Assembly: GCA_016286445.1 (NCBI GenBank)
Contig: JAEESS010000002.1
Coordinates: 51,834-115,833 of the forward strand
DNA: 64,000 nucleotides
Direction: 5' to 3'
Origin: Bacillota bacterium
GTDB taxonomy: Bacteria > Bacillota > Clostridia > Christensenellales > CAG-138
The notes under the pieces are model-generated. The model was not told the DNA's origin, did not search any database, and saw only the letters and a list, made by a program, of their open reading frames with translations. Both the position numbers and the translations under genes were made by a program. Of this stretch, positions 56,548 to 63,979 are shown one piece after another. Every line of letters begins with the position of its first letter. Position 1 is the stretch's first letter.

Positions 56548-59175
56548 ATGAATCCCGAAATGCCGAAAACCTACGACCCCGCAAGCGTGGAGCATGCGTG
56601 GTACGAGAAGTGGGAACGGAACGGCTATTTCCATGCCGCGCCGAATCCCGAAAAGAAACCGTTCACGATCGTGATCCCGCCGCCCAACATCACGGGCAAG
56701 CTGCACATGGGACACGCGCTGGACAATACGCTGCAGGATACCATCATCCGTTACAAGCGGATGTGCGGCTATGAGACGCTTTGGCTTCCCGGCACGGATC
56801 ACGCCTCGATCGCAACGGAAGTCAAGATCGTGGAAGCGCTCGCAAAGGAGGGCGTGACAAAAAAGGACATCGGACGCGAAGCGTTTTTGAAACGCGCATG
56901 GGAATGGCGCGCGGAATACGGCGGAACGATCGTCAAGCAGCTCCGTAAAATGGGCTCGTCCTGCGACTGGGAACGCGAACGCTTTACCATGGACGACGGC
57001 TGCAACCGCGCCGTGGTCAAGGTGTTCAAAAACCTGTACGACAAGGGGCTGATTTATCGCGGAAACCGAATCATCAACTGGTGCCCGGACTGCAAGACCG
57101 CGCTTTCCGACGCAGAGGTCGAGTATGAAACCCAGGACAGCCATCTCTGGCATGTGCGCTACGATGCGCCGGACAAGTCCTACTCGATCACCGTTGCGAC
57201 CACGCGTCCGGAGACCATGCTCGGCGACACCGGAATCGCGGTGCATCCCGAGGATCCGCGTTACAAGGATATCATCGGCAAGACCGTCGTACTGCCGCTG
57301 GTGAACCGTGAGATTCCGATCGTCGGCGACGAATACTGTGAGATGGAGTTCGGCACCGGTGCGGTGAAGATCACGCCTGCGCATGACCCGAACGACTTTG
57401 AGGTCGGCAAACGGCACAACCTTCCCGTGCTGCGCGTGTTTACGGACGACGGACACATCAACGAAGAAGGCGGGAAGTATTGCGGGCAGGATCGCTTTGA
57501 ATGCCGCAGGAACATCGTTAAGGATCTTGAAGAGAGCGGCAACCTCGTGAAGATCGAGGACTATACGCACAACGTCGGCACCTGCTATCGCTGTCACACG
57601 ACGATCGAAACGATCGTTTCAAAGCAATGGTTCGTGGACATGAAACCGCTTGCCGGTCCTGCGATCGACATGGTACGCTCCGGTAAGGTGAAGTTTGTGC
57701 CCGAACGCTTCGACAAGAATTTCTATCACTGGATGGAAAACATTCGCGACTGGTGTATTTCGCGTCAGCTTTGGTGGGGGCACCGCATTCCCGTGTATTA
57801 CTGCGACGATTGCGGCGGAACGTTCTGCGAAGAGACTGCGCCGGAGAAGTGCCCGGTGTGCGGCGGCAAGCTGCGTCAGGACGAGGATGTGCTCGATACC
57901 TGGTTCTCGTCCGGACTTTGGCCGTTCTCAACGCTCGGCTGGCCGGAGGAGACGGAGGAGCTCAAGTACTTCTATCCGACCGACACGCTCGTGACAGGTT
58001 ACGACATCATTACATTCTGGATCTCCCGCATGATCACGTTTGCGGCGGAGGTTATGAAGGCGGAGCCGTTCAAGACGGTCTATGTCCACGGACTTGTGCG
58101 CGACGGACTCGGCCGCAAGATGAGCAAATCCTTGGGCAACGGCATCGATCCGCTCGATATCATTGACAAATACGGCGCCGACTCGCTGCGGTTCTCGCTT
58201 GTCACCGGCAACGCCGCGGGCAACGATATGCGCTTCTACACCGAAAAGGTCGAAGCGGCGCGGAACTTCTGCAACAAGGTCTACAATGCGGCGCGGTTCG
58301 TGCTGATGAACATCGACGGGGATACGAAGCCCTCGTTTGACGAGAGCACGCTGTCGATCGTCGACAAGTGGATTCTGGCGCAGCTGGACCGTACGATCCG
58401 TGACGTGACCGCGAACCTCGAAGCGTACGAGCTGAACCTCGCGGCGGAAAAGATCTACGACTTTATCTGGGGCACACTCTGCGACTGGTATATCGAGCTC
58501 GCGAAGCCTTCGCTTTACAGCGACGACGCCGCGGAAAAGGCACGCGTATCGTCCGTGCTTCTGTATGTGCTTTCGACGTCGATGAAGCTGCTGCATCCGT
58601 TCATGCCGTTCATAACCGAGGAGCTGTATCAGCGCCTGCCGGGGCATGAAGAGACGATCATGCTCTGTGGCTGGCCGAAAGCGTCGGAAACGCCGCGGTA
58701 TGAAGCGGAGGAAGCCTGCACCGAAACGCTGAAGGACGTGGTGCGCGCGATCCGCAATGTGCGTGCGGAGCGCAAGGTCCCCGTCGGACTGAAGATCAAA
58801 GCAAAGCTGATCGTGCCCGATCCGACTTCGTTCGGCGCAGTCGAGAAGCTTTTGATGAAGCTGATCGGCGCTGAACACATAGAGATCACCGATGTGCGCG
58901 GCGACGTTCAGAAAACGGATGTGCATCTTGTATGCAGCGGCGCGGAGGCGTATATTCCGCTGGCGTCGCTTGTGGATCTGGACGAGGAACGCGCAAGGAT
59001 CGACAAGGAGATCGAGCGGATGAAAGGCGAAGTCGCACGCGCGGAAGGCAAGCTTTCCAACGAGAAATTCGTTTCGAGAGCTCCGGAGGCAGTCGTTGCC
59101 GAAGAGCGCAGAAAGCTCGAAGCGGCAAAAGAGATGCTTGCCCGTTTAGAAGAGCGTCGCGCGGATCTGAACTGA
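56548..59175 (+). CDS. valS: Valyl-tRNA synthetase
   Basis: An 875-residue class I synthetase. HIGH motif appears as NITGKLHMGHALDNTL, KMSKS as GRKMSKSLGNGIDP. The editing domain is inserted around residues 180-345 (TTRPETMLGDTGIAVHPEDPR). Zn-type Cys pairs are CYRCHTTIET and EKCPVCGGK. The last roughly 70 residues form the Val-specific coiled coil (ERARIDKEIERMKGEVARAEGK). GAAGGAGAT precedes the ATG. Controlled by the upstream T-box. Confidence 0.97.
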   Translation: MNPEMPKTYDPASVEHAWYEKWERNGYFHAAPNPEKKPFTIVIPPPNITGKLHMGHALDNTLQDTIIRYKRMCGYETLWLPGTDHASIATEVKIVEALAKEGVTKKDIGREAFLKRAWEWRAEYGGTIVKQLRKMGSSCDWERERFTMDDGCNRAVVKVFKNLYDKGLIYRGNRIINWCPDCKTALSDAEVEYETQDSHLWHVRYDAPDKSYSITVATTRPETMLGDTGIAVHPEDPRYKDIIGKTVVLPLVNREIPIVGDEYCEMEFGTGAVKITPAHDPNDFEVGKRHNLPVLRVFTDDGHINEEGGKYCGQDRFECRRNIVKDLEESGNLVKIEDYTHNVGTCYRCHTTIETIVSKQWFVDMKPLAGPAIDMVRSGKVKFVPERFDKNFYHWMENIRDWCISRQLWWGHRIPVYYCDDCGGTFCEETAPEKCPVCGGKLRQDEDVLDTWFSSGLWPFSTLGWPEETEELKYFYPTDTLVTGYDIITFWISRMITFAAEVMKAEPFKTVYVHGLVRDGLGRKMSKSLGNGIDPLDIIDKYGADSLRFSLVTGNAAGNDMRFYTEKVEAARNFCNKVYNAARFVLMNIDGDTKPSFDESTLSIVDKWILAQLDRTIRDVTANLEAYELNLAAEKIYDFIWGTLCDWYIELAKPSLYSDDAAEKARVSSVLLYVLSTSMKLLHPFMPFITEELYQRLPGHEETIMLCGWPKASETPRYEAEEACTETLKDVVRAIRNVRAERKVPVGLKIKAKLIVPDPTSFGAVEKLLMKLIGAEHIEITDVRGDVQKTDVHLVCSGAEAYIPLASLVDLDEERARIDKEIERMKGEVARAEGKLSNEKFVSRAPEAVVAEERRKLEAAKEMLARLEERRADLN

Positions 59176-59182
59176 ATTGACA

Positions 59183-59204
59183 CGGGGGAGGGAAACCTCC
59201 CCCG
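59183..59204 (+). other. GC-rich tetraloop hairpin after valS
   Basis: CGGGGGAGG / CCTCCCCCG, 9-bp perfect stem with a GAAA (GNRA) loop, no T-run. Lies 7 bp after the valS stop. Confidence 0.6.
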
Positions 59205-59238
59205 ACACACAAGATCGGAGCATGAAAGGAGCATGAGC

Positions 59239-59736
59239 ATGGAATCGAATCCGAATATCGTATCCATTCCGGACAACAATGAGCAGATCAAACAAATGTT
59301 TGATGAATTGCGCACCTATGAGGAGAAGAACCTTCGCATCAACCGGATCCGCATGGTGTGCACGATCGCAGGGCTGACGCTTCTGGTGGTTGCGCTGATC
59401 GCCGTACTGATCAACGTCGGTACGGTCGTTCGCAAGGTCAACGCCGTATCTGAAGCCGCGATCAAGACCGTAAACAATATCAACACGATCGCAGAACAGG
59501 TGACGAAGGTCGACCTGGAGAAACTCGGTAAATCGATCCAGAACGTTGCGGAGCTCGGCGAAAGCACACTGCAGCAGGTGAAGGATGCGACAAAAGGATT
59601 GGATTTGCTTGTTCAGGACGCAGATGAAGCGATGCAGCACATCAACAGCGTCAATTTTGAGGACCTGAACAACGGGATCCAGCGGCTGAACGATGTTCTT
59701 GCGCCGATGGCGAAATTCTTCAACATTTTCAACTGA
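59239..59736 (+). CDS. Single-pass membrane protein with coiled coil, unknown function
   Basis: A 165-residue protein. ATG 59239 (MESNPNIVSIPDNN) is preferred because the AAAGGAG site is 7 nt upstream; ATG 59233 is too close. A charged N-terminal segment of about 40 residues is followed by one transmembrane helix (TIAGLTLLVVALIAVLINVG) and a C-terminal region of about 95 residues with heptad-like spacing (VNNINTIAEQVTKVDLEKLG, VQDADEAMQHINSVNFEDL), likely coiled coil. No family recognised; resembles chemoreceptor-like or DUF948-type helical proteins only in layout. Confidence 0.75.
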   Translation: MESNPNIVSIPDNNEQIKQMFDELRTYEEKNLRINRIRMVCTIAGLTLLVVALIAVLINVGTVVRKVNAVSEAAIKTVNNINTIAEQVTKVDLEKLGKSIQNVAELGESTLQQVKDATKGLDLLVQDADEAMQHINSVNFEDLNNGIQRLNDVLAPMAKFFNIFN

Positions 59737-59767
59737 TAAAATTATTTCAGAAAAACAAAAAAATGTG

Positions 59768-59796
59768 TTGACTTTTTATCCGGAATGTAGTATTCT
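59768..59796 (+). promoter_or_regulatory. Promoter of the seven-tRNA array
   Basis: TTGACT, 17 bp, TATTCT, 30 bp before the first tRNA. Confidence 0.7.
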
Positions 59797-59826
59797 AATC
59801 AAGCCGTTTGAAGTTCGTGTGAAGTT

Positions 59827-59903
59827 CGGGGTGTAGCGCAGTCCGGTAGCGCACGTGCTTTGGGAGCATGGGGCCGGAGGTTCAAATCCTCTCACCCCGA
59901 CCA
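59827..59903 (+). tRNA. tRNA-Pro (anticodon TGG)
   Basis: A 77-nt cloverleaf with acceptor CGGGGTG/CACCCCG, anticodon loop TTTGGGA; CCA encoded. First of seven tRNAs in one array. Confidence 0.96.
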
Positions 59904-59919
59904 AAACGGCTTGATGCGT

Positions 59920-59994
59920 GGTCCCGTGGTCAAGTGGTTAAGACACCGCCCTTTCACGGCGGCTACAGGAGTTCGAATCTCCTCGGGATCACCA
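59920..59994 (+). tRNA. tRNA-Glu (anticodon TTC)
   Basis: A 75-nt cloverleaf with acceptor GGTCCCG/CGGGATC (one G-T pair), anticodon loop CTTTCAC; CCA encoded. Confidence 0.95.
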
Positions 59995-60012
59995 TTTTCC
60001 TTCTGGGAACAA

Positions 60013-60089
60013 GGGCCTTTAGCTCAGTTGGTCAGAGCGGTCGGCTCATAACCGATTGGTCCGGGGTTCAAGTCCCTGAAGGCCCACCA
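60013..60089 (+). tRNA. tRNA-Met (anticodon CAT)
   Basis: A 77-nt cloverleaf with acceptor GGGCCTT/AAGGCCC, anticodon loop CTCATAA; CCA encoded. The first acceptor pair is G-C, so it is not an initiator by the usual C1-A72 mismatch. It could instead be tRNA-Ile with a lysidine-modified CAT anticodon. Confidence 0.85.
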
Positions 60090-60095
60090 AAGAGT

Positions 60096-60172
60096 GGCCC
60101 GGTAGTTCAGTTGGTTAGAATGCCAGCCTGTCACGCTGGAGGTCAGGGGTTCGAGCCCCCTTCGGGTCGCCA
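60096..60172 (+). tRNA. tRNA-Asp (anticodon GTC)
   Basis: A 77-nt cloverleaf with acceptor GGCCCGG and two G-T pairs, anticodon loop CTGTCAC, discriminator G, CCA encoded. Confidence 0.95.
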
Positions 60173-60179
60173 TTTTTCT

Positions 60180-60254
60180 GCCGGCGTAGCTCAATGGCAG
60201 AGCAACTGATTTGTAATCAGTAGGTTGTTGGTTCGACTCCGATCGCCGGCTCCA
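60180..60254 (+). tRNA. tRNA-Thr (anticodon TGT)
   Basis: A 75-nt cloverleaf with acceptor GCCGGCG/CGCCGGC, anticodon loop TTTGTAA; CCA encoded. Complements tRNA-Thr (CGT) at 6.1 kb. Confidence 0.96.
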
Positions 60255-60288
60255 ACATGACATTGATAACTTGATAACGGTATTTCGT

Positions 60289-60373
<85 letters not shown>

Positions 60374-60379
60374 TAATAC

Positions 60380-60466
60380 GCGGGAATGGCGGAATTGGCA
60401 GACGCGCACGGTTCAGGTCCGTGTGAAAGCAATTTCATGCAGGTTCAAGTCCTGTTTCCCGCACCA
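60380..60466 (+). tRNA. tRNA-Leu (anticodon CAG)
   Basis: An 87-nt type II tRNA, acceptor GCGGGAA/TTCCCGC, anticodon loop TTCAGGT, long variable arm; CCA encoded. Its 3' end borders the repeated terminator module. Confidence 0.96.
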
Positions 60467-60472
60467 TCAAAG

Positions 60473-60510
60473 AAACCTCTTTTGTCTACCAGGGCAAGAG
60501 AGGTTTTCTC
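60473..60510 (+). terminator. Terminator of the tRNA array
   Basis: AAACCTCTTTTG / CAAGAGAGGTTT, 12-bp stem with one G-T pair, 10-nt loop, then TTCTC. Confidence 0.7.
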
Positions 60511-60511
60511 A

Positions 60512-60540
60512 TTGCTTAACACGCTGGGCTGTGGTATAAT
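60512..60540 (+). promoter_or_regulatory. Promoter of the DUF2441-like gene
   Basis: TTGCTT, 17 bp, TATAAT with extended -10 (TGG). Same position as in module copy B. Confidence 0.65.
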
Positions 60541-60547
60541 GAGATCG

Positions 60548-60563
60548 ATAAATCGATGTTTAC
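60548..60563 (+). promoter_or_regulatory. Candidate operator 1
   Basis: ATAAATCGATGTTTAC begins 8 bp after the -10, resembling the elements at 61178 and 61828 (shared AAATCG core with flanking half-sites). Confidence 0.45.
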
Positions 60564-60573
60564 GGAGGAGCAT

Positions 60574-61167
60574 ATGATCGTCTATCATTACAGTCAAACA
60601 TTAAAAGAGGGAGACCGTTTGGAACCAGGTCATCTGGATTTCACGGATCTTTGCGAGCCGTTCATCAAGGCATTGGAACGCAGCCGCGATTGCTTTTTCG
60701 GTATGCTCCTTAACGGTAAGTATATGTTCGCGGTGCTCGACAGGTCGGGTCTTCGGTACTGGGCCGATTATGCGAAGTGGGCGACAGAGGGCCTGTTCGA
60801 GTTCGTTCGCAGGACCGAGTTCCCTGACAGCGTCAGCCGCCTGCACTGCAGCTATTTTTGCACCTGCATCGATGACGCCATAGTCGCTTTCGATGAGGGC
60901 TTCGGCGAGGAAGACGAAGAAGAGCAGGAAACGGTGCATCTGTTTGAAGTCGAAGTCCCGGAGAGCAGCCTCCAGATGCGCGATCTTTCCGTTTATGACG
61001 CCGCTTATGACGCTCTGAGCGACGATCAGGATGCGGATGCGGCCATCGAGCTTGCCCGGAAGTATTTTTCGGGAGGGCACGGCGACGAACCGAATTGGGA
61101 ATACTTGTCCGCGGGCGACGCTGTGGCCGTCAAAGACGTTTCATATTTCCTGCGAGAGCAGAAATGA
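60574..61167 (+). CDS. DUF2441-like protein
   Basis: A 197-residue cytoplasmic protein. ATG 60574 (MIVYHYSQTLKEGD) has GGAGGAG 5 nt upstream. The pattern FEFVRRTEFPDSVSRLHCSYFC resembles the DUF2441 block in which aromatic and SR residues precede a Cys; the N-terminal HYSQTLKEGDRL also fits. An acidic run (GEEDEEEQE) follows. Function unknown. It is the first gene after the tRNA array and is followed by a GNAT gene 41 bp later. Confidence 0.7.
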   Translation: MIVYHYSQTLKEGDRLEPGHLDFTDLCEPFIKALERSRDCFFGMLLNGKYMFAVLDRSGLRYWADYAKWATEGLFEFVRRTEFPDSVSRLHCSYFCTCIDDAIVAFDEGFGEEDEEEQETVHLFEVEVPESSLQMRDLSVYDAAYDALSDDQDADAAIELARKYFSGGHGDEPNWEYLSAGDAVAVKDVSYFLREQK

Positions 61168-61177
61168 GCGCTGTTTG

Positions 61178-61193
61178 ACAAATCGATATTTGT
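61178..61193 (+). promoter_or_regulatory. Candidate operator 2
   Basis: ACAAATCGATATTTGT contains the inverted half-sites ACAAAT and ATTTGT around CGAT. It lies just upstream of the GNAT gene's ribosome site and matches 14 of 16 bases of the element at 61828. Confidence 0.45.
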
Positions 61194-61208
61194 AGAGGTA
61201 ATACGGAT

Positions 61209-61667
61209 ATGAAAATCAAACTGGAACCGATTAACGATACTAATCGAGAGGCTGTGCTGGCGCTAACTGTGCGTGAAGATCAGCTATTTGTCGCGCCGAA
61301 CGATTATTCATTAAGCGAGGCCGATGAGGCCAATGCCAACGCGCCCGGCACGGCGAGGCCGTTTGCGATCTATGCGGGCGAAAAGATTGTCGGCTTCTGT
61401 ATGCTCGCCCTGGACCCCGAGGATGAGAATCCTGTTGACAGATACTGTCTCTGGCGTTTTATGATCGACAAAAACGAACAGGGCAAGGGCTACGGTCAGG
61501 CGGCGCTTCATGAGATCATCAAGTATTTCAAAGAGAACGGTGTGGACACGATCTATCTGTCGACTGCACCTGAGAACGAGGTCGGATTGCACGTGTACCA
61601 TAAGGCGGGCTTTAAGGAAACAGGAGAGATGGAAGACGGAGAAGCTATTTTTGTTTTGACACTCTAA
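61209..61667 (+). CDS. GNAT acetyltransferase (polyamine-type)
   Basis: A 152-residue GNAT protein similar in pattern to spermidine/spermine acetyltransferases of the BltD/SpeG type: MKIKLEPINDTNREAVLALT, WRFMIDKNEQGKGYGQAALHEII (acetyl-CoA loop) and STAPENEVGLHVYHKAGF. The substrate call is by likeness only. The ribosome site AGAGG is 10 nt upstream. Likely cotranscribed with the preceding gene. Confidence 0.82.
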   Translation: MKIKLEPINDTNREAVLALTVREDQLFVAPNDYSLSEADEANANAPGTARPFAIYAGEKIVGFCMLALDPEDENPVDRYCLWRFMIDKNEQGKGYGQAALHEIIKYFKENGVDTIYLSTAPENEVGLHVYHKAGFKETGEMEDGEAIFVLTL

Positions 61668-61694
61668 ATACCCGTTTGTCGGGACGACAGACGT

Positions 61695-61741
61695 TACGTT
61701 TGTGCGTTCTTCCCTTGAAAAGTGTACGTTTGTGCGCTCTT
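61695..61741 (+). repeat. Paired direct repeat after the GNAT gene
   Basis: TACGTTTGTGCG(T/C)TCTT occurs at 61695-61711 and 61725-61741, one mismatch, period 30 bp. It lies directly before module copy B. Confidence 0.85.
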
Positions 61742-61742
61742 G

Positions 61743-61843
61743 CACATCAAAGAAACCTCTTTTGTCTACCAGGGCAAGAGAGGTTTTCTTGTTGTTTTAG
61801 AAGGTTGACTATGGTATAATTGCCGCAACAAATCGTGATTTGT
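61743..61843 (+). repeat. Terminator-promoter-inverted repeat module, copy B
   Basis: The hairpin at 61753-61786 is identical to copy A, followed by promoter TTGTTT (61792), 17 bp, TATAAT (61815), and the element ACAAATCGTGATTTGT at 61828-61843, inside a perfect 20-base inverted repeat at 61826-61845. The copy A tRNA-Leu end GCACCATCAAAG is echoed here as GCACATCAAAG. Confidence 0.85.
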
Positions 61844-61845
61844 TG
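61826..61845 (+). promoter_or_regulatory. Candidate operator 3 (perfect inverted repeat)
   Basis: CAACAAATC-GT-GATTTGTTG, 9-bp arms, starting 6 bp after the -10 and 17 bp before ATG 61862, so it should overlap the transcription start. Confidence 0.5.
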
Positions 61846-61861
61846 ATAAGGGAGAATTGAA

Positions 61862-62824
61862 ATGAGAAAAACGGGAATGAGACGATCAACGTTGCTGTTG
61901 CTGTGTGCGGTGCTGATCTCAATGTTGGTTTGCGGTTGCACGGGTTCGAAAGAGTATAAGAAAACGAAGAATCTGGGTCCTCATGCGGACGAATATCCTT
62001 ATCTGGTTAAAACCGAGTCAGCAACGTGGTATCTTGCGAAAGCGGACATAGAATTGCTTGGTGAGGACGAATTCTATGAAGGGCTGTACGCGATGTTGGA
62101 TGATGCCGAGGCGGATATGCAGGATGCACGCGACGCGTTGAAAGGTTATATTCCCGATGAGATCGCGCCCATCGATATCTATACAGACTTTTGCGGCAAA
62201 GCTGGGATCGCTGCATCCGCAAACGCGTATTACAACGGAATCGGAAATTTCATTAAACTGTTCAACGGTTGGAAAATCGCGCGAATCTCGTTGCAGCATG
62301 AGTACGTACACTACTTGACCATGCATTGCGCACAAAACCCCACACAATTCGGTTTCTGGGCGGAAGGCACAGCGGAGTATGTTACCAATTTCATCTGCAA
62401 AAATCGGCTGGCGCGTTCCGAAAATATGGGATTTGAAATCGCAGGTTATCCTCAGGTGATGTGGGATCTGTCTTGGAACGAAGAGGAGAACTGCATCGAT
62501 CCCCTGAAATTGTATTATGGGCTTGGCGCAATCGCAGCGAACGGCGGACTGGTAGGAGTGCGTTACTACGCCGTCATGAATGAAACAATCGTGCGAACAG
62601 ACGAGATGGAGAAAAACCTGAAACCGTCGGAACTTTCTTTGTGCGAGGCTTCTGGAATGATTGCGTATCTTGTGGATACATACGGCAGAGACAGGGTATT
62701 CGCAAACTGGAACGTCGATCCGAATACAATGGAAACGGTCTTCGGAAAGCCATTCTCAGAAATCTACCGCGAATGGGCAGCATGGAACGTAGAGCAGTGT
62801 CGAATAATGGGGATACAGTTCTGA
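61862..62824 (+). CDS. Putative gluzincin-like metallopeptidase lipoprotein
   Basis: A 320-residue exported lipoprotein: the signal peptide ends in MLVCGCTG (lipobox Cys). The soluble part has ISLQHEYVHYLTMH, a HExxH zinc motif, and 13-25 residues later FWAEGTAEYVTNF, whose Glu fits the third ligand of gluzincins. C-terminal REWAAWNVEQCRIMG resembles the closing helix of peptidase MA-like proteins. The family is tentative and the substrate unknown. GGGAGA precedes the ATG 61862. Controlled by module copy B. Confidence 0.7.
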   Translation: MRKTGMRRSTLLLLCAVLISMLVCGCTGSKEYKKTKNLGPHADEYPYLVKTESATWYLAKADIELLGEDEFYEGLYAMLDDAEADMQDARDALKGYIPDEIAPIDIYTDFCGKAGIAASANAYYNGIGNFIKLFNGWKIARISLQHEYVHYLTMHCAQNPTQFGFWAEGTAEYVTNFICKNRLARSENMGFEIAGYPQVMWDLSWNEEENCIDPLKLYYGLGAIAANGGLVGVRYYAVMNETIVRTDEMEKNLKPSELSLCEASGMIAYLVDTYGRDRVFANWNVDPNTMETVFGKPFSEIYREWAAWNVEQCRIMGIQF

Positions 62825-62866
62825 TCATTCAAATTCCGGTTTGTCGAGAAGTTTGACGTGTATCTC

Positions 62867-62911
62867 TTACGCGGTCTTTCTACGGTTTGGTGTCCTTTTA
62901 CGCGGTCTTTC
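62867..62911 (+). repeat. Paired direct repeat after the lipoprotein gene
   Basis: TTACGCGGTCTTTC occurs at 62867-62880 and 62898-62911, identical, period 31 bp, directly before module copy C. The core GCG(G/T)TCTT is shared with the repeat pair before copy B. Confidence 0.85.
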
Positions 62912-62918
62912 ACAACAG

Positions 62919-62960
62919 AGAAACCTCTTTTGTCTACCTGGGCAAGGGAGGTTTTCTTTA
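62919..62960 (+). repeat. Terminator-promoter module, partial copy C
   Basis: AGAAACCTCTTTTGTCTACC with only small changes from copies A and B (loop CTGGG, GGGAGG), then TTTTCTTTATTC. The region beyond differs: no ACAAATCG-type element was found, and the -10 is 7 bp further away. Same hairpin fold. Confidence 0.8.
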
Positions 62961-62966
62961 TTCATG

Positions 62967-62995
62967 TTGACATCACCCCGTGGGTTTGGTATTCT
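62967..62995 (+). promoter_or_regulatory. Promoter of the tandem GNAT gene
   Basis: TTGACA, 17 bp, TATTCT, 48 bp upstream of the TTG start. Confidence 0.75.
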
Positions 62996-63042
62996 ATGAA
63001 AAATAGAATGTAATCTGAATTTAATCAGAGGAGGCAACCATC

Positions 63043-63921
63043 TTGCAGTATGAAATCAAGCCCTTGACGCAGGAAGACGCGGGATACATGGAAGAAAGGA
63101 TCGACGAATTCGACGATGCCGTTCTGCCGCCGGAACCGGATGCGCCGGAGGATGAGGAGCTCATCCTGAAGGTCGAAGACGAAGAGGGGAACACCATCGC
63201 CGCGTTCGTTGCAATGATCTACACCTGGTGCCAATTGGATGACATCACGATGTGGGTAGATGAGGCGTACCGCAGGCAGGGATTGGGATCCATGCTTCTC
63301 AGAGAAGCCGAGCGCATTGCCAAAGAACGCGGCTGCTATCTCTCCTTGCTGGAAACCTTCGATTTCCAGGCCAAGGGCTTTTGCGATAAACATAGTTATT
63401 CGGTGTGCGCAGAGCAGGACAGGTCGAAAGGTCCGAAACGTTATTATATGCTCAAGCGTCTTGATAAGGAACTGCCGGACTACATACCAAAGAATAACAG
63501 CGCGCAGAAGCGCTTTGAGATCAGACGCGGTACAGAGGAGGACGTGGATCTCATTTTCGAGAATCTGGACAAATTCAATGACTCCGTTGTTCCGCCGCTG
63601 CACGAGTATATCCGCCTGAACAATAAGCTCGTCGATCGTGACGGAAACATGATCGCCGGTATCATGGCAGGCGTCGGCGGCTGGGACGACGGCTACGTTC
63701 ACCTCCTTTGGGTGGATGAGCCCTACCGCGGTCAGGGATTGGCTTCTTATCTGTTGAAGGAGTGCGAACGTGAGGCGAGGGAAAACGGAGCCGATGTCCT
63801 GTTTGTGTACGCCCGTGATTGGGTCGCGGATTTCTATGTAAAGCACGGATTCACCGAGTACGGCGCGGCTGAGAATTTCCCAAAGGGACATCGCAGCTGC
63901 CGTTTGAAAAAGCTGCTGTGA
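63043..63921 (+). CDS. Tandem two-domain GNAT acetyltransferase
   Basis: A 292-residue protein with two GNAT domains in tandem. TTG 63043 is the only suitable start; GAGGAGG lies 8 nt upstream and no ATG is near in frame. Domain 1 has TMWVDEAYRRQGLGSMLLRE (about 65-90) and the end KGFCDKHSYSV; domain 2 has LLWVDEPYRGQGLASYLLKE (about 225-250) and VADFYVKHGFTEY. The closely similar acetyl-CoA loops show an internal duplication. Substrate unknown. Confidence 0.85.
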   Translation: MQYEIKPLTQEDAGYMEERIDEFDDAVLPPEPDAPEDEELILKVEDEEGNTIAAFVAMIYTWCQLDDITMWVDEAYRRQGLGSMLLREAERIAKERGCYLSLLETFDFQAKGFCDKHSYSVCAEQDRSKGPKRYYMLKRLDKELPDYIPKNNSAQKRFEIRRGTEEDVDLIFENLDKFNDSVVPPLHEYIRLNNKLVDRDGNMIAGIMAGVGGWDDGYVHLLWVDEPYRGQGLASYLLKECEREARENGADVLFVYARDWVADFYVKHGFTEYGAAENFPKGHRSCRLKKLL

Positions 63922-63979
63922 TCAGACATTATTTCAATCACCTTTCCTGAAAACCCGACATTATTAAGAGCGTTTTTAG

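Larger units (their letters stand above)
60463..60563 (+). repeat. Terminator-promoter-inverted repeat module, copy A
   Basis: About 100 bp beginning in the last bases of tRNA-Leu. In order it holds a hairpin (60473-60506) with a T-rich tail, a promoter (TTGCTT at 60512, TATAAT at 60535) and an inverted-repeat-like element at 60548-60563. It is collinear without gaps with copy B at 61743-61843; the first roughly 45 bp are almost identical. Confidence 0.85.

Noticed and set aside
60467-62960. Integron-like gene cassettes
   Set aside because: The repeats do not show the paired R/L boxes of attC sites and no integrase is in the window; described instead as repeated terminator-promoter modules.
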